The notes under the pieces were generated by a model, which was not told the origin of the DNA, searched no databases, and saw only the letters and a program-made list of their open reading frames with translations. From the IMG/VR virus record IMGVR_UViG_3300042691_025691, positions 1 through 29,275 of that record: a stretch of 29,275 bases of DNA; one strand, given 5' to 3'. Source of the DNA: a virus. Shown here one piece after another: positions 24,081 through 29,275 of the stretch. A program made the position numbers and the translations under genes. Each line of letters opens with the position of its first letter. Within the stretch, counting starts at the first letter, position 1.

Positions 24081-24862
24081 GCCACTACTTCCTTGTCTTT
24101 CTTGGTGTTGTTGGTTTTCTCGGCCTGCTTAGGACCGAAAATCGTATTTAGCATTACTTCAATTGAAAGCTTGTCTTGTTCGACAATAGCTCCCAATCGT
24201 CCCTGTACTCGCTCTCCAGCTTCATACTCGTTGGTTCGTTCCACATACATGCGACGAACCTTGTATGGAAGCTGTAGCGGGTCTGGATTTGGGATTTGCT
24301 CGATAGTCAATGCACCGAGAATGTCGTAGAAATACGGTGCCTGAATTGCAAGCTGTCCCTGTAGGTATGGACGATGCTTACCATCCTGAGTCACACGAGA
24401 CATAGCCGTAAGAACTACTGCCTCAAGTGGGTTGGTTGGGTGCATCGTGAGGTCACGAAGGTCGCGGAGTAGACCGCCCATGTGGCGAAGAAGTTCGCCC
24501 CATTGCTGCATCTTCATCTGTTCGTTTCCAGCGATGCTGTCCATACATTTGACTTGCAACTCCGAAATGGAGTCGATAATCAAACTCTTGAAGTGGTGTT
24601 TACCGAGCTGCAACCACTGATATGTCTTAATAACAGTGTCGTAGTCCCGTACTGGAACAACTACGGTGTCCCATGTTCCGTCTGCGATAGGTGGTTCCTC
24701 GCGCAATGGGTCCCAGTACTTGACGACGATTGGCAAGAACCTATGTCCGCCTTCGACATCAAGCATGAGCCTTGGGTATGGTGCGGTTACGGCAAAAGTT
24801 GACTTACCAACCTTTGATTCTCCGTAAACCATTACGGTCAACGACCGCTGGATATTACTCAT
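24077..24862 (-). CDS. RecA-fold ATPase, Sak4-like annealing recombinase
   Basis: A 261-residue protein. Walker A is GESKVGKST (14-22), Walker B ends in SLIIDS (about 93-98, Asp97), and the region RLMLDVEGGH follows the first helix. This belongs to the AAA_24 or Sak4-like group of phage nucleotide-binding proteins, shortened relatives of RecA that promote ssDNA annealing. It ends in a Lys/Asn-rich tail (EKTNNTKKDKEVV). It is placed between a Cas4/RecB-like nuclease and a DUF669-like ssDNA-binding candidate, with a four-base overlap to the latter, the usual set for a phage recombination system. A specific RecA-like strand exchanger is less likely, as the protein is short and lacks the DNA-binding loop regions of RecA. 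The start at 24862 follows GAAACGAG. Confidence 0.75.
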   Translation of the reverse strand: MSNIQRSLTVMVYGESKVGKSTFAVTAPYPRLMLDVEGGHRFLPIVVKYWDPLREEPPIADGTWDTVVVPVRDYDTVIKTYQWLQLGKHHFKSLIIDSISELQVKCMDSIAGNEQMKMQQWGELLRHMGGLLRDLRDLTMHPTNPLEAVVLTAMSRVTQDGKHRPYLQGQLAIQAPYFYDILGALTIEQIPNPDPLQLPYKVRRMYVERTNEYEAGERVQGRLGAIVEQDKLSIEVMLNTIFGPKQAEKTNNTKKDKEVVA

Positions 24863-24865
24863 ACG

Positions 24866-25795
24866 TCACTCGTTTCCTTTTGTTTCGTTATCTCCATAGT
24901 ATGCATATGGATCTGATACTTCATACATTTCACTGATGGCCTGCTCAGATGCGCTTCCGTCATCTACGAGCTGACATACAGAGAAAAATTGGCATTTCCA
25001 CTTGCAGTCACGCGATGGGCGTGGATACGCATGGAACGCCGGGCTCTCCCCCTCATCCAAAGCTTTGCGAACACGCATCATGTCCGCAATGGTGCCGTGG
25101 AGGCGGTCCCAGAAGGACCTGAGGGTGAAGATATTGTGTCTGACCTCAATTTGGTCATAGAAAGGAGGACGAGCTGCGGCAGAGCGTCGAACTTTCTTCA
25201 ACATTGTGAAGATTCCACCGTCTGAGCGTTCTGCTTCATCCTTCTTTGTTGATTCTAGAAGCATGTAGGTCAAAATCTGTTCATTCATTGGAGCAAGATT
25301 TGCAAAGTCCCCGAGTGAGCCCCCAACAGTCTTAAAGTCTCGGAACATACGCACACCGTCACCTTTACGACGAACACGCATGTCAAGCTTTCCTGTTAGT
25401 TCAACCTCTCCATTAAAGAGAGGGGCTGTAATAATTTCTTCGGTTGAAATCATCTCAAGCTCTGCGTCAATGCCGTTCTCTTCGACCCACTGAAGATATC
25501 CCTCAAGCATGATGTGACCAAGCTCTGCTTCTTTTTCTAACTCGGAAACATCTTTGAAGTCTGCGAGGAGAAGAGCCTTTTCTGCATCAACAAGGTTTGC
25601 GTGTGCTTTCAGAAGAGGAGTTCCATTGGCGTAGTAATCATCCAAAGCAGCGTGGATTCGTGAACCTAGTGCAAGAGCACCAGTTGCATCTTTATACTTT
25701 GGCTGTAGACGGCGGTAGTAGGTAAACCACCAACGCCTACGACAGTCTTTGAATGTTTGGATTTCTGAGTTTGAAAGTCGGACTACACCGCTCAC
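24866..25795 (-). CDS. PD-(D/E)XK nuclease, Cas4/RecB-like with Fe-S cluster
   Basis: A 309-residue protein. Nuclease residues: His48 in GSRIHAAL, Asp138 in TGKLDMRV, and Asp153-x-Lys155 in FRDFKTVG. Four cysteines fit an iron-sulfur clasp as in AddB/Cas4 nucleases: Cys18 in FKDCRRRW, and Cys264, Cys268 and Cys274 in DCKWKCQFFSVC. It would act as an exonuclease producing 3' or 5' ssDNA ends for the annealing protein encoded just downstream. The start is GTG at 25795, sharing GTGA with the stop of the helicase gene, so translation is coupled. A role in a CRISPR adaptation system is unlikely, because no Cas1/Cas2 or repeats are present in the window. Confidence 0.8.
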   Translation of the reverse strand: MSGVVRLSNSEIQTFKDCRRRWWFTYYRRLQPKYKDATGALALGSRIHAALDDYYANGTPLLKAHANLVDAEKALLLADFKDVSELEKEAELGHIMLEGYLQWVEENGIDAELEMISTEEIITAPLFNGEVELTGKLDMRVRRKGDGVRMFRDFKTVGGSLGDFANLAPMNEQILTYMLLESTKKDEAERSDGGIFTMLKKVRRSAAARPPFYDQIEVRHNIFTLRSFWDRLHGTIADMMRVRKALDEGESPAFHAYPRPSRDCKWKCQFFSVCQLVDDGSASEQAISEMYEVSDPYAYYGDNETKGNE

Positions 25796-27603
25796 AGGAC
25801 ACCTGCCTTATCATCTTTTAGAACCTTAAGAAGCTGCTCGCGGTCACGAACAATCTGCTCGAAGTTATCTGCCTTTGTTTCTAGCACCTGAAGTACTCGT
25901 TCTTCAATGGTTCCTTCAGTGACATAATCAGTGATGATGATTTTGTCGTGCGTCTCGGAGCCAATTCGGTGTACTCGGTCGATGGCTTGCTTGTAATCCA
26001 CCAAAGACCAAGGACGTTGAAGCATAATAAGACGGCGTGCTGCAGTTAAGGTAACTCCTACACCACCAGCTTGAGCAGTGAAAAGAATCCACTTAGTCTT
26101 TCCAGCTTGAAAATCATCAATTGACTTTTGACGCTCGTCTTCTGTTTGAGCACCAGTAATAAGACCATGCTCAATTTTTGCTTTAGTCATTGCGGCACTT
26201 AGAAGTTCAATGAGTTGACGAGATACAGCGCAAACCGCAACTGAGTCATCTCCAAAGTCTCCGTTAGAAATATCATCCATCAGAGCATCGACCTTACAGG
26301 AGGGGTCTGACAAAGTTACTTTCTGCTCACCAGTCTCTTCATTGATTGAGGTTTCTGCATAGGAAGAAGCAAACTGAACAAGTCTGGTTGTTTGGGTCAA
26401 AATGCTTGGTGCAGCCAAGGCATCCCCATTTTCCAACTCAGCAATCATTGTGTCACGCATCTGCTCATAAGCCTTTTTCTGCTTTGTAGACATCTCCACA
26501 TCACGACGCTCGTTCATAACTTCTGGAAGCCAAGGAAGCACCTTTGCTTTCAACATTCGACGCATGTGAGGATTGATGGTGCGATAAAACTCGTCTTGCA
26601 TATGAGGCTTTACACCTACTACAAGCATTCCTCCAAAAGCATTGAGCATCGTGTCAATCATGCGCTCAATCCACTTAGTTTTGCTAGGCCAATCCTTAGG
26701 AGACAGCCAATGAAGGATTGCCCAGAGATCAACTACGTTGTTAGCGATTGGCGTTCCTGTAAGAGCGAATCTAATGTTTGCATCTCCTGTAGCTGACCAA
26801 AGAGCACGAGTTTGCTTGCTTTTAGGTTCCTTAGAACGGTGGATTTCGTCAGCAATAACAGTGTTGAAATTGATTGAGTTGAGTTCCCGCTGGTGAACTT
26901 CGCAGCGGTTCTCACTAACTGACTCATCGTGACCTCCGCAGGCTGAACAACGAGTCAAAGCAACAGAGCCATAAGGAGCAAGTCTTGAGTGAGTCCTCAA
27001 AGACTCCCAATTAATAATGATGATGTCGATGTTGCTTTCTTTGGCAATTTCAAATTGCTTCTTTCGCTGAGCAGCGGTTCCCTTGATGATTTGAACAGTT
27101 CTGTCAGGCCACCACTTCTCAATTTCACGCTTCCAGTTCTTCTTGAGGGTGTTTGGGCAGACAACCAAAGCGGGAAACACTGGTTCACCCTGCTCATGGA
27201 GCTTCTTCATTGCTCGAATGGCTTGAGCAGTCTTACCAAGGCCTGGTTCGTCAGCAAGAAGGGCTCTTTTGGCTGTTGCAAGGTACGCAACGCCTGCACG
27301 CTGGTGCGGGAAGAGGTCTTGGTCACCTTCGTACTCTTCAAGCTCCCTAAGGGCCATAGAAGGCGAAATTCGGGTATTTAATTCATTGGTGGCCCAGTCT
27401 GCAAGACTTGAACCTATTTGAAGGTCGTCTCTAAAAGTTGAGCGTAAAGCTAGGCATGAAGACCAGCTGAGGGGGAGCCTCCATACTTGGTCTTCAGTTG
27501 ACCAAGAGGAGCCAGGGAGCATCTTGCAAAGCTCCTTGTATCGCCATTCGGCGTTAATCAGAATGTGGCTACCTGATTTATCGAGGTCCACTGATACTGG
27601 CAC
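25792..27603 (-). CDS. SNF2-type DEAD/H-box helicase
   Basis: About 603 residues. Positions are counted from the GTG at 27609, but the GTG at 27603 is preferred because AGAAGG then lies five bases upstream. The N-terminal part (1-95) resembles the HARP-like domain of annealing helicases. Motif I is DEPGLGKT (120-127), motif II is DEIH (254-257, a variant of DEAH), and motif III is LTGTPIAN (283-290). The C-terminal lobe has AGGVGVTLTAARRLIMLQRP and motif VI QAIDRVHRIGSE. Between motifs Ia and II there is a Cys/His insertion (CSACGGHDES...CEVH, 221-239) that could bind zinc. This is the SMARCAL1-like family frequent in phages, where it probably remodels forks or supports recombination-dependent replication. 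The downstream nuclease gene overlaps by four bases. Confidence 0.85.
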   Translation of the reverse strand: MPVSVDLDKSGSHILINAEWRYKELCKMLPGSSWSTEDQVWRLPLSWSSCLALRSTFRDDLQIGSSLADWATNELNTRISPSMALRELEEYEGDQDLFPHQRAGVAYLATAKRALLADEPGLGKTAQAIRAMKKLHEQGEPVFPALVVCPNTLKKNWKREIEKWWPDRTVQIIKGTAAQRKKQFEIAKESNIDIIIINWESLRTHSRLAPYGSVALTRCSACGGHDESVSENRCEVHQRELNSINFNTVIADEIHRSKEPKSKQTRALWSATGDANIRFALTGTPIANNVVDLWAILHWLSPKDWPSKTKWIERMIDTMLNAFGGMLVVGVKPHMQDEFYRTINPHMRRMLKAKVLPWLPEVMNERRDVEMSTKQKKAYEQMRDTMIAELENGDALAAPSILTQTTRLVQFASSYAETSINEETGEQKVTLSDPSCKVDALMDDISNGDFGDDSVAVCAVSRQLIELLSAAMTKAKIEHGLITGAQTEDERQKSIDDFQAGKTKWILFTAQAGGVGVTLTAARRLIMLQRPWSLVDYKQAIDRVHRIGSETHDKIIITDYVTEGTIEERVLQVLETKADNFEQIVRDREQLLKVLKDDKAGVL

Positions 27604-27630
27604 TTGCACCTTCTTTCGTCGCTATGTCTA

Positions 27631-27660
27631 ATACTAACACGGTTTGAAGAAAAACTTCAA
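27631..27660 (-). promoter_or_regulatory. Candidate promoter for the helicase-recombination operon
   Basis: On the - strand, TTGAAG (27655-27660, four of six to TTGACA), an 18-base spacer, and TAGTAT (27631-27636, four of six to TATAAT). The predicted start near 27624 is about 20 bases before the AGAAGG site and GTG at 27603. The -35 region overlaps a small inverted repeat (TTGAAG-TTTTT-CTTCAA, 27644-27660) that could serve as an operator or weak terminator for the RuvC-like gene. Confidence 0.4.
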
Positions 27661-27661
27661 G

Positions 27662-28150
27662 TTATGTGTCAGTATTTTTTCTTTGTAATAAGTCTTTTGG
27701 AACCCATCTTGCCTTGACCATATGCAATAAACCATGCCGTATTGCATCATTAGCATGACCTTCTCCGCCTACATGCCATGTCCCGAGGGTCTTTAAGGCT
27801 GGGTTAGGGAACATATTTTTAGCATCTACAGGAGCTTGCATTGTAATTCCGTTTACTGGATAACCGTTGTCCCTGCATAGCTGCTTGAGAACCCCGATTT
27901 GCTCTAATGAAAACGGAGCCTGCGAATTTCGAACTGTCTGGGCGTTGATAATAAACCTCTCACAAACGACCTGAAAGTATCCGTAGGTCTTCCAGCTATC
28001 TAAAAACTGACGAATAATTGGAGCAAACTCGTCAGCGTCTAGTTCACCAGAGTACTTTCTGACTGGATTGTCTTCAGCGTTTCCAGACCATTCTAGAAAA
28101 GCAACTCCGCTTGTTTTTCCAGGGTCAACAGCTAATACGAAATGATTCAT
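27662..28150 (-). CDS. RuvC-like Holliday junction nuclease
   Basis: A 162-residue protein starting at ATG 28150, which gives a four-base ATGA overlap with the deaminase gene; the extension to 28207 is read-through of that gene. RNase H-fold acidic residues: Asp9 in VLAVDPGKTSG, Glu64 in VVCERF, and Asp135 in HANDAIRHG. The N-terminal D-P-G, the middle E and the late H-x-x-D are the RuvC pattern. It would resolve branched DNA before packaging or during recombination. The length is close to that of bacterial RuvC (about 170). The final strand or helix ends in a basic tail (RWVPKDLLQRKNTDT). Confidence 0.8.
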   Translation of the reverse strand: MNHFVLAVDPGKTSGVAFLEWSGNAEDNPVRKYSGELDADEFAPIIRQFLDSWKTYGYFQVVCERFIINAQTVRNSQAPFSLEQIGVLKQLCRDNGYPVNGITMQAPVDAKNMFPNPALKTLGTWHVGGEGHANDAIRHGLLHMVKARWVPKDLLQRKNTDT

Positions 28151-28470
28151 GTAAACACTACTTTCGCAACTCCAAACCTTTCGATAAGGCCCTGACACTT
28201 CTTGCATGGACGAGAAGATGCAGGGTTACCGTGAGCATTGACTCTGGCGACATAGATGATAGACCCGTGGGCTTCGTTTCCAGCTGCTACAAGAGCAGCA
28301 AACTCTGCATGGATATGAGACTTACGCCAATGTGTGCTTGGGTCTGCAACTTTTTTATTTGTTGCAACGGCAATAATTTTGCCTCTCTTAGACACAACAA
28401 TGCAGCCATGCTTGTATCGGCACTTGCTTGTCTTTGCGACTTCAAGTGCCTTACCAAGGTACTTATTCAT
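28147..28470 (-). CDS. Cytidine/deoxycytidylate deaminase family protein
   Basis: A 107-residue protein. The start is ATG 28470, two bases after the polymerase stop, with GGGGAG upstream; an alternative TTG at 28491 would overlap the polymerase. Zinc and catalytic residues are HAE (54-56) and PCKKC (Cys89, Cys92). The first strand HGCIVVSKRGKIIAVATN is the deaminase core. It is shorter than typical dCMP deaminases (about 150 or more), so it contains little beyond the catalytic fold and may act on free nucleotides or a related base. The position between DNA polymerase and RuvC supports a role in dUMP/dTTP supply or in making modified pyrimidines. Confidence 0.8.
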   Translation of the reverse strand: MNKYLGKALEVAKTSKCRYKHGCIVVSKRGKIIAVATNKKVADPSTHWRKSHIHAEFAALVAAGNEAHGSIIYVARVNAHGNPASSRPCKKCQGLIERFGVAKVVFT

Positions 28471-28472
28471 GT

Positions 28473-29275
28473 CTAGTATTTGGCTCCCCAATTCTCCAGT
28501 GGACCGTCTACGTCAGCAGTTAGTGGAACTGCCCAACCTTCCTTAGTTGTCATGCATTGCTGCACGAGTCGTTTAATTTCCTCTGCATCTTTTCTTGGGG
28601 CTTGAAGAACGATTTCATCGTGCACTGGGACGATTAGATAGTCAGTCAAATCTGCTTGGTCCAACTTAACGAGATTGCTTTTGAAAACTTCTGCAGCACC
28701 GCCCTGAATCAGATAGTTGACCAGAGTGTAAGTGCGCTCTTCATCGCAAGGAATACGGCGACCAGTCCATGTGTAGACATAGCCTTGACCTTCCTCACGA
28801 AGTCTACGTTGTCCGATGTTGTCAATCTGTTTCTGGAAACTAGCCATTCCTGGATAGTTGAGGTCAAATGAGTCTGATACGGCTTTCATCTGATGCTCAG
28901 GAACACCAGCAGTCAACGCTTGCTTTGCCACGCCAGCTCCATACAAACGACCATAAACAACGCCCTTAATGAGAGTACGACGCTTGTCAGACTTTTGCAT
29001 TGTTGGGTCTTGATAAACCTGACGACCAATTTCTGTGAACGGGTCTGAACCAGTTTCATCCGCATGATGAAACAGAGTAATCAAGTTTGGGTCCTGAGAC
29101 AAGGAGGCAAACATACGGAACTCAACTTGGTCAAGGTCTGATGTTATGATTACATGGTCCTCATCCTTAGGGATAAACGCACGGCGCACGGTTGCATCAC
29201 CCTTTGGGAGTGTCTGCAAAGCTGGGTCTGTAATAGACATACGGCTTGTCCGTGCGCCTAGCGTCTTGACGGATG
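28473..29275 (-). CDS. polA: DNA polymerase I (family A), C-terminal part (5' truncated)
   Basis: The frame stays open to the right edge, reading L-G-A-R-T-S-R before MSITDPALQTLPKGD, so the gene starts outside the window and the ATG at 29240 is internal. The palm and fingers are visible: motif A SDLDQVEFR, motif B (O-helix) RRTLIKGVVYGRLYG, and motif C VPVHDEIVL with the catalytic Asp. Aligning the O-helix with E. coli (R754, K758, F762) puts Tyr at position 762, codon 28953-28955. The C-terminus (ENWGAKY) is the normal end of the family. It replicates the phage genome; exonuclease domains, if present, lie beyond the edge. Confidence 0.9.
   Translation of the reverse strand, partial: SVKTLGARTSRMSITDPALQTLPKGDATVRRAFIPKDEDHVIITSDLDQVEFRMFASLSQDPNLITLFHHADETGSDPFTEIGRQVYQDPTMQKSDKRRTLIKGVVYGRLYGAGVAKQALTAGVPEHQMKAVSDSFDLNYPGMASFQKQIDNIGQRRLREEGQGYVYTWTGRRIPCDEERTYTLVNYLIQGGAAEVFKSNLVKLDQADLTDYLIVPVHDEIVLQAPRKDAEEIKRLVQQCMTTKEGWAVPLTADVDGPLENWGAKY

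Noticed and set aside
24866-25795. Cas4 as part of a CRISPR-Cas system
   Set aside because: No Cas1, Cas2 or repeat array is present; the neighbours are replication and recombination genes.
1-29275. tRNA, rRNA, insertion sequence, integrase or attachment site
   Set aside because: Nothing resembling a cloverleaf, transposase or integrase motif was seen, and coding sequence occupies nearly the whole window.

Overview
The window looks like part of a tailed bacteriophage genome that probably infects a low-to-moderate GC actinobacterium. The host guess rests on two WhiB-family genes (a family confined to Actinobacteria and their phages), moderately AT-rich DNA, and fibre end domains of the kind seen in actinophage minor tail proteins. 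A freshwater or marine planktonic actinobacterium (for example a Nanopelagicales-like lineage) would fit, but that is inference. No integrase, repressor, tRNA, CRISPR array or insertion sequence was seen. There is no gene-free stretch longer than 300 bases.

Left part, 1 to about 18,230, + strand: a tail and fibre block. It holds four collagen-like Gly-X-Y proteins (the first is cut by the left edge), a predicted seven-bladed beta-propeller protein, a 55-residue micro-gene, an 825-residue structural protein ending in a fibrinogen-like GGGWT domain, and a 2,873-residue giant structural protein. Two small paralogous fibre genes and a predicted sugar-binding tail protein follow. The giant protein combines an ALK/LTK-type glycine-rich domain, about 20 His-Gly beta repeats, and blocks that resemble structural proteins of T4-like cyanomyoviruses. 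Next to the fibres lie a SAM methyltransferase (18,248-18,826) and a family 2 glycosyltransferase with TPR repeats (18,856-19,929). These are good candidates for sugar decoration of the threonine-rich collagen stalks.

Middle part, about 19,835 to 22,389, - strand: a cluster of small early or regulatory genes. It includes WhiB fused to a zinc ribbon, a second short WhiB, a two-CxxC zinc protein, a DUF6378-like protein and three unrecognised proteins, mostly packed with short overlaps. A good sigma70-type promoter (TTTACT-17-TAGAAT) lies at its head. The first WhiB gene has its own repeat-rich upstream region and may be leaderless. The WhiB-zinc-ribbon gene and the glycosyltransferase gene overlap tail to tail by 95 bases.

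Right part, 22,442 to 29,275, - strand: replication, recombination and nucleotide genes. In transcription order they are a family A DNA polymerase (cut by the right edge, Tyr at the position equivalent to E. coli Phe762), a CMP/dCMP-type deaminase, a RuvC-like nuclease, an SNF2-type helicase, a Cas4/RecB-like nuclease, a RecA-fold ATPase of Sak4 type, a DUF669-like candidate ssDNA-binding protein with an Ala-Pro tail, a hairpin terminator, and a GT-B-like glycosyltransferase. Four-base stop/start overlaps (ATGA or GTGA) indicate translationally coupled operons. Late rightward and early leftward transcription converge near 19.9 kb.
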